Shown: one piece after another, positions 1-5,634 of the stretch | How positions within the stretch are numbered: the first letter of the stretch is position 1 | Layout: the number at the start of each line of letters is the position of its first letter | Assembly (NCBI GenBank): GCA_934096785.1 | Contig: CAKONA010000036.1 | Location: 1 to 9,051 of the forward strand | Origin: an uncultured Bacilli bacterium | Lineage (GTDB): Bacteria > Bacillota_I > Bacilli_A > RF39 > UBA660 | Direction of reading: 5' to 3' | DNA length: 9,051 bases | Made by a program: the position numbers and the translations under genes | The notes under the pieces: model-generated | Told to the model about the DNA's origin: nothing | Database searches by the model: none | Seen by the model: only the letters and a program-made list of their open reading frames with translations

Positions 1-474
1 ATCATTTTTCTTACTATTGTTGATGATATATCTTTTTTAACTACTCTTTTGGTGTAGATAAAATTTCCATTTTTCATGTTAGTTTTTATATTATTTCTTT
101 TTATTACGATAATATCGTACTTTAAAATATCATTTATGTTTTTCCATTTATCAAAATTTTTTAAATTATCATCTCCGATTATTAAGTATATTTTTGAATT
201 AGGATATTCTTTTTTTATATTTCTTAGTACTTCATATGTATACTTACAATGATTGATTTTTGTATCAATTATTATGTTTTTAGTTTCGTATAGTTTTAGC
301 ATTTTTATTCTATCTTCTATGTTAATTAGATTATTTTTATTCCAGTAATTACCAGTAGGTACTATTATTACTTTATCTGTATAATTCTTAAGAATATGCT
401 TTGCGACTTTTATATGTGCTTTGTGAACTGGATTGAAGCTTCCGACGTATACTGCAATTTTGTTTTTTTTTCAT
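1..474 (-). CDS. nadD: Nicotinate-nucleotide adenylyltransferase, 3' end outside window, start out of frame
   Basis: NadD transfers AMP from ATP to nicotinate mononucleotide, giving deamido-NAD, the substrate of NadE. Reading the minus strand from 461 to 3 gives 153 uninterrupted residues. They start KIAVYVGSFNPVHKAH, the nucleotidyltransferase ATP-binding motif (GxFxPxHxxH), and end at ISSTIVRK, the C-terminal ISSTxIR motif. LIIGDDN and FDKW in the middle are also typical. About 35 residues of the usual ~190 should lie beyond base 1. The only ATG near the front (474-472) overlaps the nadE stop as ATGA, the normal coupled arrangement, but it is followed by nine A's and so reads another frame that ends after 28 codons. 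Eight or eleven A's would join ATG to the NadD frame (MKKNKIAVYVGSF). The cause may be a sequencing indel, slippage on the A run or an inactivating mutation. The family call is secure; whether the gene is intact is not. Confidence 0.85.
463..471 (-). other. nadD: Nine-A homopolymer at the nadD start (frameshift point)
   Basis: Directly after the ATG at 474-472 the coding strand has nine A's and then C. The NadD frame needs a run of 3n+2 A's here, so the run is one too long or two too short. Runs of about nine A's are known sites of RNA polymerase slippage and also of sequencing error. Confidence 0.8.
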
Positions 475-1232
475 TTAGTTTCTCTATTATAAACAGGAAT
501 GTTAAACTTATGTAAATTGTTTGTATGCAATTTGTCAACTTTGTGTTTTATGTCTTCGCTGACTTCTTTATTATTGATAACATCTGCGATATCTTTGTAT
601 TTAACGCCAAGTTTATCTTCATCTGTTTGTCCACTTAAGCCATCACTTGGTTTTTTATAAAGCACTTTTTCGGGTACTTCTAAATATTCTCCAATTTTAA
701 TTACTTCGTCAACTGTATAATCATTTAAAATTCCAATATCATAGGTTGAGTCTCCACCTTTAGTGAAGTAGCCTACATATAGTTCGCATTTGTTAGATGT
801 TCCAGCTACTAAGTATACTCCTCCTTTAATAGCACCATAAAGTGCCGCAATATAGTAGCAAGCACTCATTCTAAGTCTTGGTTTAATGTTAATGTCACTA
901 TTTTTTAAATTTTCATTGTTAAATTCTCCTAACTTATTAATTTCATGTTTGAATGTATCATATGTATTAGTTAAATCTATATTTATTAATTCAAAATTAT
1001 ATTTTTCACTTATTAGTTTAGCATCAATAGCATCAGTGTTTTTTGAATGACACGGAAGAGTTATACCAACAACGTTTTCACTACCAAGCGCACGTACTAA
1101 TAGGGCCGCTACTACTGCTGAATCTTTGCCTCCACTGATACCTAAAACTGCTCCTTTCAAATTGTTTTTTTGATAATATTCTTTTATAAAGTTTGTTATA
1201 TTTTCAACTTCTTTTACAACATTAAATTTCAT
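471..1232 (-). CDS. nadE: NH3-dependent NAD+ synthetase
   Basis: NadE amidates deamido-NAD to NAD with ATP and ammonia, the last step of the pathway, in the cytosol. The 253-residue length is that of the short ammonia-using form; the N-terminal glutaminase domain of the long form is absent. The PP-loop ATP pyrophosphatase motif SGGKDS is at residues 33-38, RLRM near 119, GTSNKCE at 144-150 and YFTKGGDS at 155-162, all standard for the family. The ATG at 1232 follows a strong TAGGAGG ribosome binding site and lies nine bases after the pncB stop. The stop is TGA (473-471), overlapping the first ATG of nadD. The nadD coding frame continues in phase directly after this TGA, which is unusual and follows from the nine-A run. 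Confidence 0.95.
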   Translation of the reverse strand: MKFNVVKEVENITNFIKEYYQKNNLKGAVLGISGGKDSAVVAALLVRALGSENVVGITLPCHSKNTDAIDAKLISEKYNFELINIDLTNTYDTFKHEINKLGEFNNENLKNSDINIKPRLRMSACYYIAALYGAIKGGVYLVAGTSNKCELYVGYFTKGGDSTYDIGILNDYTVDEVIKIGEYLEVPEKVLYKKPSDGLSGQTDEDKLGVKYKDIADVINNKEVSEDIKHKVDKLHTNNLHKFNIPVYNRETK

Positions 1233-1237
1233 TATTT

Positions 1238-1244
1238 CCTCCTA
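1238..1244 (-). promoter_or_regulatory. Ribosome binding site of nadE overlapping the pncB stop
   Basis: TAGGAGG on the minus strand, five bases before the nadE ATG. Its first three bases are the TAG stop of pncB, so terminating ribosomes sit on the nadE initiation site and the two genes are probably translationally coupled. Confidence 0.8.
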
Positions 1245-2699
1245 TTTCAATTCTTTTATTGTTTCTTTCTCAACTGATATATTTCTACTATCCATAATCA
1301 TTTTTCTTTTTAAATCTAATAGTTTCTTAGATAAACCTACATGATGTATGTTTGGATTATAAAGTCTTTGTGTTTCTGGATATATTGTTTTCATTTCTTC
1401 ACTCGCGTACTTTCTTGTTTCTTCAAGAGTTGGTTCTTTGTAGACTAAGTTTCCATTTATAAATATTGGAACTTGCATTTCACGAGTTATGTAGTTATCA
1501 AGTTTATGTCTTTTAAATTCATTATGTTCATCAACTATTGTGTAAGTTTTATCACTTATTTTTTCATCTTTTAGTGCGATTACATCACCAAGAGCGTATC
1601 CTGTATCTTTGTTATAGAATCTTATTACTTTCTTAAAACCTGGGTTTGTTATTTTACCGATGTTATCACTTATTTTTATTTTTGGTTCTAATTTTCCTTC
1701 TTTTTCTATTCCTGATAGTTTGTAAACGCCTCCAAAAACTGGTGTTGATTTTGATGTTATTAAGTTTTCACCTACTCCGAATGAATCAATTGGCGTGCCT
1801 TCGTTTAATAGAGATGTTATTGTAAATTCATCTAGAGAGTTTGATACGCATATTTGTGTATCAGTAAGTCCTGCATCATCAAGCATTTCTCTTGCTTTTT
1901 TTGAAAGATATGCTAAGTCTCCACTATCAAGTCTTATGCCTTTTAATTTGTATCCATTTGGTATTAGATAATCTTTGGCTACTTTTATAGCATTAGGCAC
2001 TCCACTTCTAAGTGTGTCTATTGTATCTACTAGGAATACTGAATCATTTGGAAAACATTTTGCATAGGCTAAAAATGCATCGTATTCATTATCGTATTTC
2101 ATAATATGTGAGTGTGCCATTGTGCCTAGTAGTGGTACTCCATATTTTTTACCTGTTTCATAACAAGAAGTGCCAATGCATCCACTGATGTAAGCATCTT
2201 TTGCTCCAATGATTGCGGCGTCGCTTCCCTGAGCTCTTCTAGCTCCAAATTCCATAACTCCTTTATCCTTTGCTGCATTAGTTATTCTTCTTGCTTTAGT
2301 TGCGATAAGGCTTCCATGATTGAATTTGTTTAATAAATCTGTCTCTATTATTTGTGCTTCAAGTGCATTTGCTTTTACTGTTATACAAGGTTCACCTTTG
2401 AATATTACTGTTCCATCTGGTACAGCATAAATATCTCCAGTAAATTTGAAGTTTCTTAAATATTCAAGTGTTTCTTCATCAAATTTATTTAATGTTCTTA
2501 GATAATCTATGTCTTCTTCTGTAAATCTTAAGTTCTTAATATATTCAATAATTTCATGCAAACCACAGATTACGTTGTAGCCTCCATTATCAAGATTCTT
2601 TCTAAAGAATACATCGAAGTAACATACTTCATTATCTTTTTTGTTTTTAATATCGGTATGTTCCATTGTTAGTTCATAAAAATCAATTAACTTTTCCAT
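1242..2699 (-). CDS. pncB: Nicotinate phosphoribosyltransferase
   Basis: Converts nicotinate and PRPP to nicotinate mononucleotide, with ATP hydrolysis coupled in this family. The 485-residue length is that of the long Gram-positive/human-type NAPRT. Family landmarks are FGARRAQG at residues 151-158 (substrate-binding loop), GTMAHS at 192-197 with the expected phosphorylatable His196, LVDTIDTL at 223-230 and RLDSGDL at 256-262 in the phosphate-binding barrel. The ATG at 2699 overlaps the pncA stop by one base (TAATG), so it depends on pncA translation. It uses nicotinate released by PncA and supplies NadD. I see no truncation or missing motif. The more distant paralogue nicotinamide phosphoribosyltransferase is excluded by the RRAQG loop and by the neighbours. 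Confidence 0.96.
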   Translation of the reverse strand: MEKLIDFYELTMEHTDIKNKKDNEVCYFDVFFRKNLDNGGYNVICGLHEIIEYIKNLRFTEEDIDYLRTLNKFDEETLEYLRNFKFTGDIYAVPDGTVIFKGEPCITVKANALEAQIIETDLLNKFNHGSLIATKARRITNAAKDKGVMEFGARRAQGSDAAIIGAKDAYISGCIGTSCYETGKKYGVPLLGTMAHSHIMKYDNEYDAFLAYAKCFPNDSVFLVDTIDTLRSGVPNAIKVAKDYLIPNGYKLKGIRLDSGDLAYLSKKAREMLDDAGLTDTQICVSNSLDEFTITSLLNEGTPIDSFGVGENLITSKSTPVFGGVYKLSGIEKEGKLEPKIKISDNIGKITNPGFKKVIRFYNKDTGYALGDVIALKDEKISDKTYTIVDEHNEFKRHKLDNYITREMQVPIFINGNLVYKEPTLEETRKYASEEMKTIYPETQRLYNPNIHHVGLSKKLLDLKRKMIMDSRNISVEKETIKELK

Positions 2700-3268
2700 T
2701 ATATTTTGTCAACTCCTATTCCTTGGTTTTTCATTAGTTTAAGTGCCATTTTGTTATATTCTTCTCTATTATGAGTATCACTATTAAATGTTTCAACTGC
2801 ATTTTCTGGTACCCATACTTTTACATTTTCGTTATTTTCATCGAAATAGTTTACTAGTGGTATTGCCAAATTCATTACGCATATATCTGTACAACAACCT
2901 GTTATAATTACTTCTCTTAGTTTTTTCATTCTTTCTATATCGCTCATGAAGTTTCTTGCGAATATTGTACATGTTGAATTCTTTTCATAACTTAATGAAT
3001 CTTTTTCATATATAGCTAGTTCGCTAATAAGGTTTGATTCTGATGTACCTTTTATACAGTGAGGTGGATACTTCTTAAATTCAGTTGAATCAATCTCATG
3101 TGTATCTTTTATAAATGATACTCCTTCACTTAAATATTCTTCTACTAAAGATTTGATTCTTGGTGTTATATGATTTATATCCTTATCACTCATTTTTCCT
3201 TCTTTGATAAATCCATTTACCATGTCTACTACTATTAATAGTTTTGTTATTTCTTCTTTTCTTTTCAT
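2699..3268 (-). CDS. pncA: Nicotinamidase (isochorismatase-fold cysteine hydrolase)
   Basis: Hydrolyses nicotinamide to nicotinate and ammonia, the entry step of the salvage route encoded by this operon. At 189 residues it has the isochorismatase fold. The catalytic triad is visible as Asp15 (LIVVDMVNGF), Lys96 (SYEKNST) and Cys130 (GCCTDICV), and DTH at residues 55-57 plus His70 (PPHC) provide the likely metal ligands. It is the promoter-proximal gene, 76 bases after the -10 box, with an excellent AAAGGAGGT ribosome binding site before the ATG. Its stop overlaps the pncB start by one base. Relatives in this superfamily act on other amides or isochorismate, but operon membership with pncB, nadE and nadD makes nicotinamidase the clear choice. 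Confidence 0.92.
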   Translation of the reverse strand: MKRKEEITKLLIVVDMVNGFIKEGKMSDKDINHITPRIKSLVEEYLSEGVSFIKDTHEIDSTEFKKYPPHCIKGTSESNLISELAIYEKDSLSYEKNSTCTIFARNFMSDIERMKKLREVIITGCCTDICVMNLAIPLVNYFDENNENVKVWVPENAVETFNSDTHNREEYNKMALKLMKNQGIGVDKI

Positions 3269-3271
3269 ATG

Positions 3272-3280
3272 ACCTCCTTT
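3272..3280 (-). promoter_or_regulatory. Ribosome binding site of pncA
   Basis: AAAGGAGGT on the minus strand, three bases before the pncA ATG, close to a full anti-SD complement. Its first two bases are shared with the end of the downstream palindrome, so anything bound there or a fold of that element in RNA could affect initiation. Confidence 0.75.
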
Positions 3281-3305
3281 GTTATTAATGTTTTGTTAAT
3301 ATCAA
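3279..3305. promoter_or_regulatory. Second copy of putative NAD-operon operator (imperfect 27-bp palindrome)
   Basis: On the plus strand the left arm TTGTTATTAA (3279-3288), a seven-base spacer and the right arm TTAATATCAA (3296-3305). The layout is that of the palindrome at 3334-3360, with identical spacer length and only one mismatch in the 20 arm positions. It lies in the transcribed leader and touches the pncA ribosome binding site. The two copies start 55 bp apart, about five helical turns, which would suit a looping or cooperative repressor. In RNA the arms could also pair (nine of ten positions). Confidence 0.65.
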
Positions 3306-3317
3306 TAATTATTTTAA

Positions 3318-3335
3318 AAGAGAGCTATTTCTCTT
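3318..3335 (-). promoter_or_regulatory. Small leader hairpin in pncA 5' UTR
   Basis: On the minus strand AAGAGA, a six-base loop and TCTCTT form a six-base-pair stem, followed by TT and then AAAAT. It lies just after the predicted transcription start. It resembles a weak terminator or an mRNA-stabilising 5' stem, but the stem is short and the T run is only four bases, so its role is open. Confidence 0.3.
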
Positions 3336-3360
3336 GTTATTAACATTATATTAATAACAA
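3334..3360. promoter_or_regulatory. Putative operator: perfect 27-bp palindrome over the pncA -10 box
   Basis: Ten-base arms TTGTTATTAA (3334-3343) and TTAATAACAA (3351-3360) are exact reverse complements around a seven-base spacer. The -10 hexamer (3345-3350) lies in the spacer, so a bound protein would block RNA polymerase. A repressor responding to niacin or NAD is the natural inference. The site does not match the NiaR box as I remember it. The ends TTGTTA/TAACAA recall Rex half-sites, but the arm spacing is wrong for Rex. Confidence 0.75.
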
Positions 3361-3373
3361 ACACTTTTGTCAA
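3345..3373 (-). promoter_or_regulatory. Consensus sigma-A promoter of the pncA-pncB-nadE-nadD operon
   Basis: On the minus strand the -35 box is TTGACA (3373-3368) and the -10 box TATAAT (3350-3345), separated by exactly 17 bp. Both hexamers are perfect consensus. Transcription should start near 3338, giving a leader of about 70 bases. Such a strong promoter with an operator over it implies tight repression when NAD supply is adequate. Confidence 0.92.
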
Positions 3374-3374
3374 T

Positions 3375-3403
3375 AAAAAAATAAAAAGTTTTACCTTTTT
3401 ATT
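3375..3403 (-). terminator. Intrinsic terminator of the lipoprotein transcription unit
   Basis: On the minus strand AATAAAAAG (3403-3395), loop GTAAAA and CTTTTTATT (3388-3380) form a perfect nine-base-pair stem followed by five T's. The TAA stop of the lipoprotein gene lies within the left arm. The T tract ends one base from the -35 box region of the pncA promoter, so the two transcription units are separated with almost no spare DNA. Confidence 0.8.
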
Positions 3404-3944
3404 CATTTTCATAGTTATAAAGACCATGTATTTTTTCAAGTGTTACCCTATCTGGACTTTGTATAGTCCATTCATTATCTTCTTTTGTTAGATTAAATTT
3501 TATTTCATAGTCTATTGTATCAGTTGTTTTAAGCATTTCGTTTAGTCTATATTTTGTATAGCTTTCCATATCTATTGTTGTCCCATTATCAGTTACAAAT
3601 TCATTCATGTGTTCATTATAGTAGTTTTCTGCATTCTTATTTGATTTATAGAAATCGTATACTGTAATTTGTACTGTTACAGTCGCATTATCTCCATTAA
3701 TTTGTTCATCTTTAATTTTATATTTTAAATTTTGATATTGTCTTTCTAGTACTTTTCTATAAATGTCTTTATTATCATTCGATAAGTTTTCACCTGAAAC
3801 TGATACTTCTAAGTCTTTTTTAACATTTTCTGTTAAACTGTTATACTGGCTTAAATAAATGTCTACTTTAGTCTTGGGTGTATTTGAAAGTGAACAAGCA
3901 GTAAGCATAAATACTACTAGAATAGACTTTAATATTTTTTTCAT
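3399..3944 (-). CDS. Small lipoprotein of unknown function
   Basis: The 181-residue protein begins with a lysine-rich n-region (MKKILKS), a hydrophobic core and the lipobox LTAC, so Cys17 is the predicted lipidation site. The mature part would be anchored to the outer face of the cytoplasmic membrane. After a short Ser/Asn/Thr linker it is a mixed alpha/beta domain with alternating strands such as ATVTVQITVYDF, reminiscent of small NTF2-like or DUF4878/DUF5105 lipoprotein domains, but I cannot assign a family firmly. The ATG at 3944 has a good AGGAGG site. It starts 45 bases after the DUF3603-like gene and is probably the last gene of that transcript, since a terminator overlaps its stop. Confidence 0.85.
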   Translation of the reverse strand: MKKILKSILVVFMLTACSLSNTPKTKVDIYLSQYNSLTENVKKDLEVSVSGENLSNDNKDIYRKVLERQYQNLKYKIKDEQINGDNATVTVQITVYDFYKSNKNAENYYNEHMNEFVTDNGTTIDMESYTKYRLNEMLKTTDTIDYEIKFNLTKEDNEWTIQSPDRVTLEKIHGLYNYENE

Positions 3945-3989
3945 TACGTTCCTCCTAGTAATATTGTTTACATATTCTATAAAAATATA

Positions 3990-4580
3990 CTATGAATTTA
4001 TAAGTTCTATTATCTTAAATAGTTCATTATGTTTATCTGAGTATTCACTATTTATATTCTTAACTAATTCATTATATTTGTCTTTTGACTTACTACTATG
4101 AAACCATTCATAATAAAGATAATCAATAAGTTCTGTGTTATTTTTTGACTCTTTTATGTAATCTAGTAGTTTATCTATTATTTCATTTTCATTTCTTGTA
4201 GTTAGTTTATAATTATTACTTTTGTTAGTACTTCCATAAAGTAATTTTGTCTTTGATTTAGATTCTATTTCAGCTAGAACATCATCTTCTTCGTTTAAAT
4301 TAAGTTTGCTTATCTTTTTTATTGTTCCATCTTTATCAAAGTGACAACATACGATGTCTATATTATTTGAGAATAGGCATATATAATTATCTATTTTTAT
4401 TGTATCAAGAAACTCTTTTCTTACCTTAATATTCATTTTAAGTATTCTATCATAGTCGTAGTAGTTTACTATGAAAGCTTTTACTTTTGATAAGTTTGTT
4501 ATTTTATCTTTTTTGTTCCATTCGTAGAAGTTAATTAGATTTTTTTTTAGATTTACATGTATATTATAAATATAGTTCAT
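3990..4580 (-). CDS. DUF3603-like cytosolic protein of unknown function
   Basis: The 196-residue protein has no signal peptide or membrane segment. The N-terminus MNYIYNIHVN followed by FYEWNKKDKI (residues 18-27) and the C-terminal pattern DYLYYEWF, then a Tyr/Leu-spaced helix and SDKHNELFKIIELI, resemble the DUF3603 family of Bacilli from memory; the assignment is by pattern, not by search. The function of that family is not known to me. The start at 4580 has an AAAGGAT ribosome binding site inside the upstream small membrane-protein gene, which it overlaps by 17 bases, so the two are probably coupled. The protein is rich in Lys, Asn and Ile, as expected from the base composition. Confidence 0.8.
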   Translation of the reverse strand: MNYIYNIHVNLKKNLINFYEWNKKDKITNLSKVKAFIVNYYDYDRILKMNIKVRKEFLDTIKIDNYICLFSNNIDIVCCHFDKDGTIKKISKLNLNEEDDVLAEIESKSKTKLLYGSTNKSNNYKLTTRNENEIIDKLLDYIKESKNNTELIDYLYYEWFHSSKSKDKYNELVKNINSEYSDKHNELFKIIELINS

Positions 4581-4782
4581 TTGATTTATCCTTTCTTAAT
4601 GATATATGTATTAGTAGTATTCCCAAAAATATTATTAAACATTCAAAGTGTGTGAATATGTATTTTAGATATTCTATAAAGTTATAACCCATATTAAGTA
4701 GGTTTAGATATATTATTATGAACATGAGGCCATATGATGTTAGAGTTATACCTAGAAAGTACATTAATAATTTTTTTATCAT
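4564..4782 (-). CDS. Small two-helix membrane protein
   Basis: 72 residues with two predicted membrane helices, about 5-29 and 47-61, joined by a short loop (NMGYNFIEYLKY). The C-terminus is charged and probably cytosolic (SLRKDKSNELYL). No family is recognised with confidence. The 17-base overlap with the DUF3603-like gene and the lack of any other reading in this stretch support it as real. No Shine-Dalgarno sequence precedes the ATG; TATACT lies five bases upstream of it, which would suit a leaderless mRNA. It is the first gene of a minus-strand unit running to 3399 and is divergent from uppP. Confidence 0.7.
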   Translation of the reverse strand: MIKKLLMYFLGITLTSYGLMFIIIYLNLLNMGYNFIEYLKYIFTHFECLIIFLGILLIHISLRKDKSNELYL

Positions 4783-4822
4783 ATTAAAGTATATTTGTTT
4801 TATCTTTAAAATATTATTTATT
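4783..4822. promoter_or_regulatory. Divergent 40-bp promoter region with -10-like boxes close to both starts
   Basis: Forty bases separate the two divergent ATGs. TATTAT (4812-4817, plus strand) is five bases before the uppP ATG, and TATACT (4793-4788, minus strand) is five bases before the ATG of the small membrane protein. Neither gene has a Shine-Dalgarno sequence and no good -35 boxes are visible. Both transcripts could be leaderless; this is inferred from spacing only. Confidence 0.4.
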
Positions 4823-5617
4823 ATGAAACTGATTAAATATATAATTTTAGGAATTATTCAAGGATTAACTGAGCCATTACCTATTTCATCTAGTGGACAC
4901 ATCTTTGTTCTTAAACATTTACTTAATGTGAATTTTATTAATGATTTAAACTATGAAATTATTTTGAATGCTGGAAGTATGGCATCAATTCTTATAATAT
5001 ATAGGCGAAAGTTGTTTAGTTTAATAAAGGGATTTTTCATGTATCTAAAAAGTAAAGATGAAGTGTACATGAATGAATTTAAGTATTCATTATATATAAT
5101 TATCGGTGTTTTTCCAGTGTGTATTCTTGGGCTTTTCCTTAAAGATTTTATTGAAAGAACGCTTAGTATGAGTTTTTCTATAGTTGGTATCTCTTTTATT
5201 ATAACTGGTGTTTTCTTGTATCTTGTAAGAAATAAAAATAATAATAGAAGTTCAATTAAGCTTAGTGATGCTTTGTATATTGGATTTGTTCAGATGATTG
5301 CATTGATTCCTGGGATTAGTAGAAGTGGTAGCACTTTAATAGCTGGGCTTTATAGTGGAATTTCTCGAGAAGAAGCGTTTGACTACTCTTTTATGCTTTA
5401 TATACCTATTAGTATTTGTACTACTTTGCTTGGTATTATTGAACTTTTTAATAGTGAAATTGATGTTATACCTTACGTGCTTGGATTTTTTATATCTCTT
5501 ATTGTGTCATTGTTTACTCTTAAATGGTTTAGAAATATAGTAAGACAAGGTAAGCTTATATATTTTAGTTTTTATTGTATAATAATTGGGTTATTTATTT
5601 TAATCTTTATGGTATAA
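4823..5617 (+). CDS. uppP: Undecaprenyl-diphosphatase (BacA/UppP family)
   Basis: Integral membrane enzyme that removes a phosphate from undecaprenyl diphosphate, recycling the lipid carrier of peptidoglycan and other wall polymers; family members confer bacitracin tolerance. The 264-residue protein is a string of hydrophobic helices with both signature motifs: QGLTEPLPISSSGH at residues 13-26 (the E-rich (E/Q)xxxE motif plus SSSGH) and PGISRSGST at 163-171 with the conserved Arg167. Pro18 replaces the Phe seen in the E. coli enzyme. I chose ATG 4823 because family members begin a few residues before the first motif; an in-frame ATG at 4718 would add 35 residues lying over the opposite gene. 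Its presence argues that this organism makes a cell wall, unlike true mycoplasmas. It is followed 17 bases later by the radical SAM gene, probably on one mRNA. Confidence 0.94.
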   Translation: MKLIKYIILGIIQGLTEPLPISSSGHIFVLKHLLNVNFINDLNYEIILNAGSMASILIIYRRKLFSLIKGFFMYLKSKDEVYMNEFKYSLYIIIGVFPVCILGLFLKDFIERTLSMSFSIVGISFIITGVFLYLVRNKNNNRSSIKLSDALYIGFVQMIALIPGISRSGSTLIAGLYSGISREEAFDYSFMLYIPISICTTLLGIIELFNSEIDVIPYVLGFFISLIVSLFTLKWFRNIVRQGKLIYFSFYCIIIGLFILIFMV

Positions 5618-5624
5618 TAACTTC

Positions 5625-5629
5625 GGTGA
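5625..5629 (+). promoter_or_regulatory. Ribosome binding site deciding the start of the radical SAM gene
   Basis: GGTGA lies five bases before ATG 5635 and matches the AGGTGAT-type sites before rmuC and the rhodanese gene. The in-frame GTG at 5626 is part of this site and is therefore not the preferred start. Confidence 0.55.
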
Positions 5630-5634
5630 ATATT

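Noticed and set aside
471..473. TGA read as tryptophan (Mycoplasma code) making a nadE-nadD fusion
   Set aside because: Every gene here is full length in the standard code, tryptophans use TGG and a second gene also ends in TGA, so recoding of TGA is unlikely.
3269..3344. NAD-sensing riboswitch in the pncA leader
   Set aside because: The leader is about 70 bases, very AT-rich and lacks the G/C-containing paired elements expected of the known NAD riboswitch classes; the palindromes explain the structure better.
3334..3360. Rex operator
   Set aside because: The ends TTGTTA and TAACAA agree, but they are 15 bases apart, whereas Rex half-sites are much closer together (18-bp site).
3859..4101. 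Small plus-strand open frame; likewise 5355-5540, 7472-7690 and 7861-8058 on plus and 5650-5892 on minus
   Set aside because: All lie over well-supported genes in other frames, and show no ribosome binding site or family features.
4718..4822. N-terminal extension of uppP from ATG 4718
   Set aside because: It adds 35 residues with no family match that lie over the opposite small membrane-protein gene; UppP proteins start a few residues before the first motif.
5575..5634. Upstream starts for the radical SAM gene (ATG 5575, GTG 5626)
   Set aside because: ATG 5575 lies inside the end of uppP, and GTG 5626 is part of the GGTGA ribosome binding site of ATG 5635.
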